DNA of 64,000 nt from Telopea speciosissima (lineage: Eukaryota; Streptophyta; Magnoliopsida; Proteales; Proteaceae), in the NCBI RefSeq assembly GCF_018873765.1, contig NC_057918.1:11168862-11232861 (forward strand), given 5' to 3'. The stretch's first letter is position 1; every line of letters begins with the position of its first letter. This document shows, in pieces, positions 1 to 12,700 of this stretch. Under the pieces are notes generated by a model. That model was given only the letters and a program-made list of their open reading frames with translations. It was not told the DNA's origin and did not search any database. The translations under genes were made by a program, and so were the position numbers.

Positions 1-324
1 ATTTTTTTTTCAAAACTAATATTACTGGAGGAGTGACCAAAAAGTGAAAACACTTCGACCCATGAAACAGAACAAAAATGCAATAAAAAAGAGTGGATTA
101 ATTTCAATCCAAACAAAGTGCTTGATGCAAAAACTATTCATATGGACACACGTTTAAGCATCACCTAAGTTGACATTATCCTGTAGAATAAGATATCTTA
201 TCTCAGAAGAGGAGAATCGAACTCTGGAGTTGTGAATTCACAGAAATAAGGTATTTTTTTGAAGAGCCCTGATATTAGTGGCATGTACAGAAGTTCCTAT
301 TGCAATGCTTAGAACATCAATTAC

Positions 325-900
325 CTCACATAAGATCATGTCTTCTTCCGGTGACCATCCTCCTTTCTTGCAGTCTGTATTCAAGTAAGTGTACCATCTG
401 CGGTTTATATACGAATCAGTATAACCAATCACAGTAAATGGGGAGGAAAACCAAACAACTGTAGAAAGTAAAATGAAAATATTTATGAAAGAACAACCTT
501 CTTCTGCACTGCCTGGTTGTTTTATCCTTGAATTTAGCAGCAATAATCGTCCAGCTGCACGCAAGAATGTGATCACCAAAGATTTGAGATTGAATATCCC
601 AGAAACAGAGACGAGGGAGATGAAGAAAAACTCTTACTTTTCAGTTCCATGGTGACTAATCTGCTCCCGAAGAATATCATCCTCCTGCATTTCAAATAAT
701 CCATTTTAGTTATAGAATGGGCCGAGAAGAACACACTAGAAGGATAGTGCTCGAGTAAATGAAAACGAAAACAAAAACAAAAACGAATTGAAACAGAGGA
801 AGTAAGATGGAACCTCTTGGGTCCAGGTAACGATGTGACGCTCCTTCTGCTTGGTTGTAGCTTCAGGTTTGGGAGCTTCAAGGAGCTTCATATTCCTCAT
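325..900 (-). CDS. R2R3-MYB transcription factor, FOUR LIPS/MYB88 type (5' exons only)
   Basis: Four exons read on the minus strand: 900-814, 684-638, 554-498 and 397-325, each with GT donor and AG acceptor and with phases that join. Introns are 129, 83 and 100 bp. The start is the ATG at 900-898, the first in the frame; the codons upstream have no ATG. The translation contains HIVTWTQEEDDIL, then ENWTIIAAKFKDKTTRQC, RRRWYTYLNTD and KKGGWSPEEDMILCE, that is all of repeat R2 and the start of R3 with its tryptophans. TRQCRRRWYTYLN and GGWSPEED are typical of Arabidopsis FLP (MYB124) and MYB88. Those proteins bind DNA in the nucleus and limit divisions of guard mother cells in the stomatal lineage. 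The remaining R3 exons must lie left of position 1; I find none in 1-324. Family call is strong; function is inferred by homology. Confidence 0.88.
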
Positions 901-2300
901 GGCTTCTCTGTTTGTCTTTCCACGTTCCTCCACCCTTTATCAAGACCAACCCGCATGTTAAAGCGGAGGCTTTTTCGATGATATTAAAAAAAAAGGGAAA
1001 AGGGATCGAAAGGGTTCGCCTCCGATTGTCTTTACACGGAACTGTTCCTTTCAAAACGGGAACAATAGCTCCAACAAAGTTCTCAAGCACTCGGGTTACG
1101 ACACTGAAATGCCTAGGATTCTAACTTTCCAATCACCTTTGATCTCAATATCCCTAAAAAATTGTGAAAATCATGGCAATCAAACCAATCTTGACATTCT
1201 TATAGCAAATATTGTTGATAAAATGTCATCGAGTGCCTACTTTCAGCTTGCTCTGAAAATCTTTTCCTCTACAAATAAAAAAAAAAAAAGAAGCAGAAGA
1301 AATTCACAATTGTGACACACCGTATTACCAGAGAGAGACCTACGAGTAGTAGAAGATGGGAAAAGTATCTAATACTGAATTGGGTTTAAAGAACAACTTG
1401 AAAATCATTCTTAATGGATCGAAAACAGAGGAATTTCTACTTTGAAATTTGAATGCCTAAAATCACAAGGAAGTGTCCCCACACTAATGTCCGTAGATCC
1501 ATTCGTAAGTGCTCTGAATAGGGTATTTAATTTGGAAACTTGAGGCCTACCTACGTATCCAAATCCGGAAACGCAGTTGATCTGAGAAAATCGAGCTGGG
1601 AAACCAATGCCACAGAAGCTGAAGAGCTTAATACGAATCAATTGCTTTGAGTTACAGACAAAAAGAGAGGATTTTGCACAGAAGATAGTATAAATTAATA
1701 ATAGGGATCTCAGATTTCGAGATGTAGAGAGAGATTGATCAATCGAAGTGATTTTTATTTTTCCTTTTTATTTCTTTCTTTTTTTTTCTTTCCCCCTTGG
1801 GGTTGGGTGAGTTTCTTCTTTGCCCGCCTATGAGGGATGGTTTGAAAAACGCTGAAATCCACGCGACGTTATTAATAGTGGAGGTGACCAACAAAGAGCC
1901 ACCACTCACCCCCACTCATCAACTGTGTGAGAGAGAGAGAGAGAGCTAACTCTTTAGTGTGGAATGATTCCCTGTATTTTAACTGGAGATGACGTTGTTC
2001 GTGACCTTCACTTTTAACTTCTTACTATTCAATTCATTGCTCCTCTTTCTCTCTCTCTCTCTCAAAAGCGTTTTCTCTGTGATTTTAGTTCCGCTCCTCT
2101 CACTCTCTCTCTTCCCTGAGCTATCTTGGTGTGGATTATAAAGATAATGGAAGTTTTTATTTTCCCCCCTTCTTTTTATTGGCTCCAATCGTCACAATGC
2201 GTCAGAGGATGTCGAATTTAATATTTTAGTTGGGTTATTTACAGTTACTACTAGTCTACTACAGCGCCAACTACCTCATGCTTTGTGACAAGTTTTAATT
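901..2300. other. Upstream region of the MYB gene
   Basis: No supported coding sequence. The stretch contains CT/GA runs near 1931-1948 and 2048-2065, seen on the minus strand as a GA-rich leader or promoter. An open minus-strand frame at 1411-1641 (76 codons) matches nothing I recognise. It could be part of a transcribed leader or a repeat. Confidence 0.4.
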
Positions 2301-3085
2301 GGAGTAAACATGGAGATCGATCGAATCGAATACGAATCGGATGTGATCGAATACGAAATAGATACAGAAGCAGATGCGAATATGAATTTGGATTTTCAAT
2401 TATCCAATATGAGAAAAAACCCTATACTAACTGTGTGGGACAAGACCAAACGGTATAATTATTACTTGTTTCACAAGTTTTTGAATAGCAAGGGGTACTT
2501 CTAACGGCCAAAATGGACTTGTTAATGAAAATGGAGAAATAGAGAAACAAAGCCTGAAATTGAGGAGCTGTTTTGACTGATTCAGCTTAGATACTAGAGT
2601 GATGGAGAAAGTAGCTAAAAACCAAACATTACAAGACCAGGCAACATCACTAACCAGACTTTGTTGGCACTTATGCTATACAAAAATAAGTCTGGTATCC
2701 TTCAAATTGATTGGTCCCACTTTGGAGACCTTAAAGCCTAATCCCCCTAAGTCTTATTGTGGAAGCCCATTATTAATTATGAGGGCCAGAAGAAAAGGAT
2801 TGATTTTGATTCAATAAGGACACAGAGAAAGAGGTCCATTGATAATAAATAAAAGCCGAATTCAGACAGCAACAGGGAAACCAGGAAATTAATATAAGAT
2901 GTAGGTAGTAATGTAGTATATAGTATGGGGTCTCTTATAATAAAATATTATTTTGGATAAATTATTATTATTATTATTTTTTGGTAAATAAAAGAGGGTG
3001 CTCCTTACTTAAAATATATATATATATATATATTCTCTTGTAGAATATTAAATTTCTTTTCAACCATGATTCTTAGGTTAGGGAC
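2301..3085. other. Intergenic, no gene seen
   Basis: AT-rich. An open frame at 2310-2504 is an artefact of a repeated GATCGAATACGAA-like pattern. A TA microsatellite lies near 3013-3032. Nothing else is supported. Confidence 0.5.
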
Positions 3086-3800
3086 TGGGTAGGAATGAGA
3101 ATGTTGCGATGGATGAGTGATAAAATATTAGAATAGATTGAAAAGATAAAAGAACGAATGAATAAGAGTTAATATTGAAGTACATACATGATATGTTGAG
3201 AAAAAAATTGTTTTGCGGTGGTATGCATACGTCTAATGGAGGCTTTTGAGTGCTCCATTGAGGAGGGGTGAAATGATTCAAATTGGATGAATTAAATATT
3301 TAAAGGTAGACCTAAAATGATTCAATGATGAGAAGTTTAGAGGAAAAACATGCATAACTTAGATCATTAACACCCGTAATTAGTATGGCTTTGAATAAAG
3401 GTTTGACACCAATAATATCAGAAGTAATTTCAACACCCCTAGTCCTATGATGGTTACTCACTTACTCTTATATAAGAAATAATTTAGGAGTAACTCTAAC
3501 ACATAATAAGTTGTGAGAAAAATATTTGAGGCGGTATGAACATGTGTAACGAAGACTTGAATGTCCCATCAAGGATGGATGATACGATTAAGATTGGATG
3601 AACTAAAATAGCTTGGGATAGACCTAAAATGATTCTAACCCCATGACAGTTCGCTCTAACCAACAACATATTTGTTCCATTTGGCACTTATCCTCCTCCT
3701 TATAGGGGGTGGGGGAATGATAAGGTTTCACCATTTTGGCATCAATAATATCAGAAGCAATTCTAACACCACTAACCCCGTGGTAGTTCGGTCTATAGTT
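3086..3800 (+). mobile_element. Two head-to-tail fragments of an RTE-clade LINE 3' end
   Basis: On the plus strand 3094-3130 reads GMRMLRWMSDK, the signature near the C-terminus of RTE reverse transcriptases (family pattern: RMLRW.CG.T). A block around 3194-3300 corresponds to the LRW.GHV.RRP motif, and a divergent second copy of that block lies about 317 bp further on, at 3511-3640. A shared tail, AATAATATCAGAAG, follows both copies, near 3410 and 3742. Both copies are full of stops and frameshifts, so these are old remnants. The clade call rests on the protein motifs; the duplication is directly visible. Confidence 0.55.
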
Positions 3801-4559
3801 AGTAAGTTCAAGTACAACAATAATACAGGAATGGATATGTACAACAATTAATCGACACACAGGGTAATAGTACGTTTTAAAAAATCCGGCGTAATAAAAC
3901 GTGTACGGCAATGATACAGTATGTATATAATACGTGTTTTAATATAGTTGCTCTGCAAAAGTATGGGAGCAAAAATACAGGTTTATCATAGTAAAAATCA
4001 AAGAGCAAACTAATTTTTTGGCAACTAAATTCTAATCCCCCATGCCTTTCATGAACACTTAAAAACAATATGGTTTTTCAATTTGAAATCATTTCTCATT
4101 CTATTGATATCTATTCATGAAGAATAATACTCAACTAGCCACCAAAACTATTAAAGAGTTGCACCACCCTACCATTTATAATCAATAAAATAAGAAGACA
4201 TTAACATAGCAATTTGGATAGAGAGAACGACAACCTAATCAAAATACAACACAAAAAGCATGCATAGCCTTGTCAAATCCAAAATAAAAAACGAGAACAA
4301 CTATCCATAGAGTTTGATTAAGGGAAGACGATAAAAGGGGACAAATTCAATCTCCCCCCCCCCCCACCCCACCCAAAAAAAAAAAAATCTCCAAAAGAAA
4401 CAGAATTCAGTGATTCTTCCAAGGATTTCAGCTTGATGAATCCAAATTCTAGACTAACATAAACCCTAAGCAAAGAATCGAGAAAATAATTAGGTCACAA
4501 GCAACAAATCAAAAGAAAATACCAATTGAAGAAAAAGAAGAAAAGGATTACCCTGCACC
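3801..4559. other. Intergenic, no gene seen
   Basis: AT-rich sequence with a poly-C/poly-A tract near 4354-4387. No coding exon is supported on either strand. Confidence 0.5.
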
Positions 4560-4671
4560 ATGAATCGAAAACAACCAACACAAATTTTTTTTTTTAAAAA
4601 AAAAAACCCCTAGTTCGTGAAGAATTGTAGATCTATAACAAACACAGACACACACACACAGAAAAAGAGAG

Positions 4672-4711
<40 letters not shown>

Positions 4712-4890
4712 GAAAAATACCTAGATTTGATGGATATAGACTAGAACTAGATTCTTCGAGGTTGATCAGAGAACCAGAGTGCTTTCCTTGACTGTGAGAG
4801 TAGATGGTTTGCTAGAACGAGAGTCTTTGGGTTTCAGGTTTGGGGGTTTTCTCACCGGATTTTGGGGTTTTAGGTTTTAGGTCTGAGTTT
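4560..4890 (-). promoter_or_regulatory. Possible orphan promoter and non-coding first exon
   Basis: Read on the minus strand, a TATTTATG box near 4915-4922 is followed by a pyrimidine- and AAACC-rich leader. This ends at a good donor (CAAATCTAG then GTATTTTTC, near 4720). This is the usual look of a plant 5' UTR exon. No matching downstream coding exon is visible between it and the RTE remnants, so the gene may be broken, non-coding or imaginary. Confidence 0.22.
4673..4710. repeat. (GAAA)n microsatellite
   Basis: About nine and a half uninterrupted GAAA units. Confidence 0.95.
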
Positions 4891-6300
4891 TTTATTTTGT
4901 TTAATTAAAACTCATAAATATGTATTAATACACGAGTAGTACGGCAATTAATATGGTGTTTCTTAAGAGTTGCTTATAAAATTAGACTACCTAATAGAAT
5001 ATGGTAAGAATCGGATTTTTTGATTCATATAGTCGGATAGGGCAATTAATATCCAAACTTAGTAACTATGGTTCGATCCATACTTAAATTATTAGATATT
5101 ATCATATCATCATTATCATCAATTCATGGATTAATCTTCAACTCAGTTGGAGTATGTCATATACCAATGTACGTACTACTATAAAATTGTTTGAAGAACT
5201 TCATTTTATTTGAAGAAATTGAGTTTTTGAAAAAAAAATATTAAAAATTCTCATACATGATGTTTGATATGGTTGAACATGATCTGAAATTCACATGATC
5301 TCTACACAAGCGTCTGGGCCAATGGGGGAGCATGCCTGAGTATCTACCCAGGGGCAAAGGCATCTTTCATGGTGTCCAATAAGAGGGCGTAGGAAACACC
5401 ACCAAGTAGGGATCTTTTTTCTTCATTAAAAATTGATAATTGATCTTATGGTTGGAACAATCAAAACATACGTACACTTGGTTGAAATAACTTTTAGATA
5501 AAGTAGGGTTTAGTCTCACATCAGGTGTGTGAGTGTGTTGTGTGTTGTGTAATACCTTCCCAAGTTTTATTTTGCAGACAGTATGCTGGGAAGCGCTTGA
5601 GCGCCCTCACTATAGATTCAAGTAATTTGTAAGATCACCAGGCTCAATGCTTTGCATTCTTTGAGGACCTCTATAGCCTTTCCTTGTAACATTACTATTT
5701 ATTTTCAATATACTTCTTGCTGATCTTTAGCAAAAAAGTGGTGTGTGTTGTATATATCCGCCATTCCACGGTCCTAAAAGTCGGTTAACCTTTTGGGATT
5801 GGTGTGTGGTTTGTGTGATTACACTTTCATCAAAAAAATAAAAAAAAATAAAAAAATTTTAGATAAAATAGTCAATTGCATAGAAAAAATGGTTTTGGGC
5901 CTTACTCTAAATTCAATGTTTTAATTCTATTCCACTATTGTGGGCTATGGATTTATTTATTTGGCATCTATAATAGAGGAGAAACTTGGTTGCTTGGCAG
6001 TTGCCGCATGGACTAATAGGTAGCTAACACTAGAGATTAGACTAATTAAAGAATGGGATTGATGATACATCTTATCAGAACTTTAGAAAACCGAACAAAA
6101 TGGGTGGAGCCATATGATGCCAATATGGCCAAAACCCATCTCAAATCCCTCTCTTGTTTTTCTTCTTTCGTTTTTTATACTTTGATAGTGAACTCTTTCC
6201 CGCCCAAAAATGGGTCATAATCCAACAGAATACAAAGCGACGAAAGAAGTCACAGAGCACAAAGAAGGAAGGAAGTAATAGTACTTTTGTCTTTGAAAGA
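4891..6300. other. Intergenic with possible retroelement remnant
   Basis: No coding exon is seen. The segment around 5510-5835 begins with TAGTCTCACATC and has repeated GTGTGTTGTGTG motifs. This resembles the edge of a plant LTR or a similar dispersed repeat, but no second copy or target duplication is present here to confirm it. Confidence 0.3.
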
Positions 6301-6304
6301 TCAG

Positions 6305-6574
6305 TCACAGAGTGGATTGTTCATACTTGTATGTAATGTAATGTGATAAAGGAAGAATGGAATAATAAAAAGGAATGGAATGGTTTGGTTTGGTTTTAGG
6401 ATTTGAATTGGGAAGTGGAACACCTATGCCATGGCTAAGCAGAGGAGGAGGGGGGGGGGTGAGTTGAGGGGCCGAAGAGGGGGAATTGTCGGTGACATTG
6501 TCCCACCAGAAACGGCCATAAAAATTGGAAAGAATACAGTGAAAAGGAGAAACCAACCCATTGGATCTGTTCAT
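6305..6574 (-). CDS. Possible small protein of 89 residues, unrecognised
   Basis: An intact minus-strand frame from ATG at 6574 to the stop at 6305. The N-terminal half, including CILSNFYGRFWWDNVTDN, is aromatic-rich with no low-complexity bias, which is unusual for a chance frame. It is followed by a proline stretch encoded by a G-run (TPPPPPLL). The C-terminal third is plain and could be read-through of 3' sequence. A TTTATTTAAG box lies only about 35 bp before the ATG, so the leader would be very short unless transcription starts elsewhere. I do not recognise a family and propose no function. The alternative is a chance open frame. Confidence 0.33.
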   Translation of the reverse strand: MNRSNGLVSPFHCILSNFYGRFWWDNVTDNSPSSAPQLTPPPPPLLSHGIGVPLPNSNPKTKPNHSIPFYYSILPLSHYITYKYEQSTL

Positions 6575-6600
6575 GATCTGAATGGATGGAAGGAACCCTA

Positions 6601-7083
6601 TGCTTAAATAAAGCTTACAAAGTCACAAGCTTCCTCAGTGCCCTCACCCTCCTCTCCTTTAAAGAGTTACACAGAGCCCCATATGGGTTTTTTCAAAAAA
6701 GGGAAGAAGAAAATTTCAACCCACCCATTATGCCTTAAGTTTTTGTCAGTTTCCCTGCTTTCATGGGAGTAAAAACTGATACATACAAGTTTCCTTTAAA
6801 TTTTAATCGTTTCTCACTCTTTTACTGCTTCTCTCTCTCTCTCTTCTCCTGGATTTCTTGCCTCCATTTCCAATTTTTGTGAGAAATAGTATGCGATTAT
6901 TAGGCAAGTAAATGATGTTAGAGCCTTTTACCCAGTCTTGGAAATCATATACCATTCAGTTAATCCAATTCCAAGCTAAAGTAGTTGGACGATTTCCACC
7001 GTTCAATTTGTGTCACTCTCATTCTTACTGTGCTTTCCCATTGCTCTTGAGATTTTTGTGGGTCTTACCTTATCTTTTTTTTT

Positions 7084-7114
<31 letters not shown>

Positions 7115-10100
7115 GGTGCCATAGGATATTTATTCAATATTTCAATTTCTTCTCCATTGGCAAGCATGGTTTGAGGAATCGGAATCCGAGCGATCAAACC
7201 GGTCGGATCCGGCAATTCGTATTAGTATCAACAGACATCAATCTCGATTCTTGACCAATCCCATATCGGTCAATCAGTATGGAGCAAAGGTAAAAATATA
7301 TAAATAAAAAAATCCATTTGTTTTTTATCTTAAAAAAGGGGTAAATTTGTCCAATACAGATCGAACCCGATTGATATCGGCTGAGACCGATAGCAATCGC
7401 GTTTGCAAGTGAATTGCAACCTTGCAGTCTTTTAATTGATTGATTGGTTTTGTTTGACCAAAGAATTGCAACATTTAAGAAAGCTAGATACTGAAATTTA
7501 AAATAATATTAATTAGATAATTTTAAATGGGATTTGGATATAATTCATTGTGCATATTCAACATTGTACGAATTGTCGTTACCCTGCATTTGACCTTAAG
7601 GGAATTTAAATTTTGAATCTGTTTTTTTTTTTTCTTCTTCTTCTTCTTGGGTTTGTGGAAATGATATGGAAGTGTTGCTAACCTTAGCAACATCTTTACC
7701 TAATATCTGCCTCATGGCAATTTACCTGGTCCTGAAATTTGGTGGCCAAGTAGGTTCTATCATTCCTTAACTATTAATAAAACTTCAACTTAATAAGAAT
7801 TTTGTACATGAAGAAAAAATAGTAAATCAAAATATGATTAGAAAGTCAAAGATAAGAGTTAAAATTATGAGTCGTCCATTGTACATGAAATAATTGAATA
7901 GATCGATATTGTGGTTTAATTTGAGCATAGAATTTGACATGTGATCAATCAAGAAGGGTTCAGACTATACATATCCATATGATGAAAAACTCCCACAACA
8001 CCAGCCTTGTAGTCAAAATCACGTGGTGTTTCTTCTTAAGCTTGGCAACACGCCTGTACTGATAACGTCTCTCCTGCCAAATTTCTTGCCTTTTTTTCTT
8101 CCCTCCACTCTTAAGGTCAGTGTCTCTCTCAATCAATTTCATACTTAGATTTTCTTGTCCGCCTCTAAGTTCAAATTAATAGCTATCTAAGTACCCACCT
8201 CTCCCCCACCCCCTCCCCCTCTAAAAAAAAGAAGAAGCTACTAACATACCACACCAAAGGTTCCCTCACCCTTAAAACCATTTTAGATCCTTTGTACCAA
8301 ATATAAGAATAAGTTGCATAAAGTCTTCCCTAGTTAGTGTACCCTCCACAAAATCTTCTCAATTTTACTTGGGTTATTATTTGAATTCTATTTGCAGCTA
8401 AAAAAGTGGAAGAGCTCTTAGTTTTTTTCTTTGGTTTTCTTTGGGGGTGGGTGTTTGGTGAATACTTATCTAAGTTTTATCGCATAACTACTTAATAATA
8501 GATTAGATTATAGATATATTGTGTATCAAATTGGGACCCAAAGCTTGGGCAAGCTGTGAGAGAAACAGAGAAAGAGAGGGGAGAATTGGATGGGGGCCAG
8601 GGAGGCCCAAGTTCCGAAAGAGATCGGTGGGAGGGTTGGGGGGGGGGGTGGACTTATACGGCTACTTTCTTCAACTTCATCATTTGCAACTCAGCAGCCA
8701 CCCGACCAATGATAGAGCGCCAAGTGTCGCCATTCTTATCACAGGTATGCTTTTGTCAAAAGAATGAAGCGCACGTAGGCCTTTCTATACACCCTTTTAA
8801 CCCAAAAAGCAAATGGGGAATCATTAACAACTAAATATTCAATGAAAGTATCATAAGAGATCCTTTCCTTGGCTGGTCCAACTACTACGGACTAACCTTC
8901 AATTACATCAACTATAGATGCTGGGCTCTAGGCCATTCTCAAAATTTCCTACATTTTTCTCTCTTTCTTTCTTCTTTTAAGTTCATACTTCATTTCTTGG
9001 CCTACCCATATAGCAATACTCATTGTAGTTGTTGAAAGCTTAGAAAAAAAAAAAACCGCACTCATCAATATATCTTTTAATGTTATTGCTTTGAGGGTTC
9101 AATATTTTAGAAACAATAGTGGACCAAGCAATCTTATCTTAATCTTATTACATATGGATTTAGATCAGTTACAATTAGTAAAATGCCCTCCTCCTGAGTC
9201 CTACCACAGTACTATAATTTCATGACATGTTCTTATACTAAAAATCTTTCAAAACTTGCTTCTCAAAGAAAGAGAAAGAAATCAAGAAATGTTCAAACAT
9301 TTCCTATAGAAGATGAGACTAAAACTAGAAATGTTAGTAAGCCGATAAACGTGTTTTCTTTATCCAACTTCGCGGAAAGGAAAACAGTTTGTCTGAGACA
9401 ACTTACTTTTAAGCATTAGGTAGAACACGCTCTAAATGTTTCTTAATTTCAGACTACTTTTTAATCCATATGGTAGATTGGGTATCGTAACAAAGATTTT
9501 CTTACTACTTTTCAAGTGCAATCTCACTTTGGACCCGGATGTTTAGAGAGAGCATTTGAAAACATTATAATTCCATTACTATAACAATATAAAGTCACCT
9601 GTTTTTTTTTTTGAAAAGGAGAACAATTGGTCTGGGACAATATTAACTTTGATTTAATTTTAAATACATTGAATGTGTCCTAGTCTTTTCTCAAAATTTC
9701 AAATCAATTTTGATTGGAAAAAAGAAAGAAACAAAAAAAAAATAAAAAAATCCCATGCTTTTCCTTTCGGAAAAGTTTAGCAGTATAGCTCTTAATTAGG
9801 TGTTCTGTACATGAAAGTAAAAACACTATAACAGAGATAAGGCATGCCCATGAAAGAAACTAGAAAAAAGAAAGAGGAGGAAGGGGGGGGGGGGGTCTTG
9901 TGTTCTAAAATAAAGCTTGATGTAGAACAAAGCAAAATATAAAAGGCAGTACTTTATTTGTTCCTTTTCCTTTTTTCAAATGAAAAAAGCAAAAAAATTG
10001 GTATTTTGTGTAGGGAAATATTCTTTGATTCCAAGTAGAAAAGATAAGAAAGAAAGGGCCTACGTGTGGGGAAAAAACATGAGCTTACCATATTTAAGTA

Positions 10101-10771
10101 TAGCCCATTTTTAGCTTTATATGGATGTTAGGTTCTTTGATTGGGATTCCTACATCCGTGTGGGTACCCTTTTCGATATTTGAGCCGCCTTTTCAAGGGT
10201 GATCCTCAGTTCATCCTCTCCAACTTTTCCCAACAAAACACGCTCTTGTACATGAAAGGATTTTGGCATCCTATGTTCTTCATATTCTTTCTTTCTTCCT
10301 TTCTTTCTGCTTGACTCTTTCTTGTTCTAATCTAATTCATTTGGGATATGACTTAGATTCCTCTGGCTCTGTGATCTCTATTTCTTTATGAACTCTTCAA
10401 AACTTTAAGGGATTTGGATTATATATAGAAGCTTCTGTGCTCTAATAAACAACAAAAACGCTCCCCAAGATTACCAATAAGACACAAAATGAGAAAGCTT
10501 AGTAGACCATAATCATGTACAAGTGTCATTATCTTTAATGGGTTACTGTTACATTTAGTGGTTCCCGCTAGTTTTTTAAATTAAATAGTGCTAGGGTGGT
10601 GGATGAGTCAAGAATACATAGGGTTTGACACAGATTTCTCCTCTAAAATATATCAATTACATATGAAATCTCTGCTTCTGTTAAAGGTGAAATCTAGAAC
10701 AGTGCAAAGGTGTTTTATCTGTGACATTCCCATAAACTACTACTTGTTACCCCACACCACCCCCCCCCCCC

Positions 10772-10802
<31 letters not shown>

Positions 10803-12380
10803 ATTTACATTAGTGTAAAAGCCATGATACTCTGCATTCATGCTCTTTGTTTCTGATGAACCTGATCGATGAACCTCTATATCATCAGTTCATCGGGAAT
10901 CGGATCAAGTCTATCTGTTTTTTTAGACATTTGAAGAAAAGAAAACTGTTCCATTGATGTAACCATACAGAACATGAATATTTTCCTTGGATTGAATTCT
11001 TGACTTCATTATAGACCCTACATAGGTTTGATGTTGTCATTCATTAGCTGCAAGAACTCGAAAGCAAAACCATTGGATGCTCTGCATACCCTGCAAGATG
11101 GAAAAACACCTCTGTTTCTTTCTTTAGAACACATACTATATAAGAAAGTGGAATGCTAAATCATCCCATCAATGCTTTTAGTTCCAGTACTAGATAAATT
11201 TATAAGAAAGTGGTACACTTCATTCACTACTACATTTCTTCATATTTTCAGACTAAAAAAATCATTGTTTTTTTTTTTCTCTTTATAATAACAAAAGCTA
11301 ACCTATATATTTGAGCACCAGTGATGATTACCAGTAGATTCAAACGAGATATAAAAACACGTCATTATCATTTCAGAGAGCCGCTCCTCATCATATATTG
11401 TGGTTTAAGGCCAAACTCCTATCTGATATTTCCCAGTCCCTTTTTCTTTACAGCAGCTGAGAGGGGTCCCTAAAAAAAAAACCTGCAAAGAAACTGAGAA
11501 GGGAGCACTAGTTCCATCAACCTCTTTAACATCTTTCAATAAAGAAGTGTTAATGAAAGAACTCAATTGATCGGGCCAACCACCCTGGCTCTAAACTTCC
11601 AACTATGACCAGACAGCACCACATTGTCTTTGTGATCCAAGTCTCCTGACTCCAAGATCAGAGCCCTAGCTTTTCTTTTCTTATGATCCAATAAATGAAA
11701 GAGAAATAAAGAAAGAACGGCCAACATGGTCAAAAGTCTCTAATTAATTTGAGTCAGTAACCAGATCTTTTAGATTTTAGAATCAGGGAATTGGTCTCAT
11801 AAATTTATCTTCTTAGAGTGATTATATGAGTGGATTAGCATCATATCAGAACCTAAGTAAAAGAGTTTCGGAAGACACCAATTGGAGTCCCACCTAAGAG
11901 GTTTTTCTGATCATAAATCAGGCAAATCACTGGGTATATATGTTGGTAAATATATGAACGATTATGAAGTGGGGGGAGTGGAGAGTACAGCACAGATTTA
12001 AGAACCCTGTTCATCCACGCCTTAATTAATAAGACTAGACATGGTATGATAAGAAAAGGACAATGAGGGCTAGGAATGGACTCTTTAGCTTTCTATTTTT
12101 GTCAGGTCCTAAGGTTCATTAATCCTTGAAAGAGAGAAGTGATTGCTTTCAACTTTTAATCTTTAAAACTGCAAGTCCCCAGTGCTTGAGTAAGATTCCC
12201 TTCAAACTTCAAAGTTCCATTCCATGGACCCCAATTTGTATTCTGTATTCATTCATAATTATACAAGTTGGGAATTCAGGTTTTCTTTTCTTTTCGAGAG
12301 CAAGTTGGGAAAGAGCTCATGACTTGCATCTGGGACACGAAGATGGAGAAGCCAACACCAACACAGCCAGCTTGGGGTGA
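6601..12380. other. Long AT-rich intergenic region, no gene seen
   Basis: The stretch holds homopolymers (G-runs near 8640 and 9885, C/A run near 10760-10798) and several pyrimidine tracts. Near 7140-7420 there is a short repeat of GATCGATATCGG-like words common in plant MITEs. Open frames at 8519-8834 and 10588-10818 are driven by low complexity. No exon with plausible protein motif is supported. Confidence 0.45.
7084..7108. repeat. (GT)n microsatellite
   Basis: Twelve uninterrupted GT units, followed by a short GA run. Confidence 0.95.
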
Positions 12381-12394
12381 GCCATTGTAGAAAA

Positions 12395-12700
12395 ACGTAA
12401 ACCTAAAACGATACAGAAAAGAATGGAAATCTCAAACAACATCCACACAATGCACACAAGGATTTATTGTCCTCACACCTCTCTCACATTGATTACATAG
12501 AAAGAACCCTTGCTACAAATATATAGTGAAACCCTACATAGGTCACTTTACGGAAATACCTATATAGTCCCAAAAAAATTTGCTCAAGGGCCTCAGGCCC
12601 TACGGCCTGTTAACGGCCCTTCTGAATCAGCTCACAAATGCAAGCGATCGAATACAAGACATCGTACCCCCAACAAGCCATGCTGCCTTTGTTGTGTGGG
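12395..12700. repeat. Dispersed repeat, copy 1
   Basis: Shares with 13655-13870, in the same orientation, a series of words: GAAAAGAATGGAAAT near the start, an AAGGATTTAT/AAGATTTAT word, CCTCAGGCC in the middle and CACAAATGC near the end. The AAGATTTA-with-downstream-GG pattern resembles plant LTR-associated repeats. Element type is uncertain. Confidence 0.45.
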
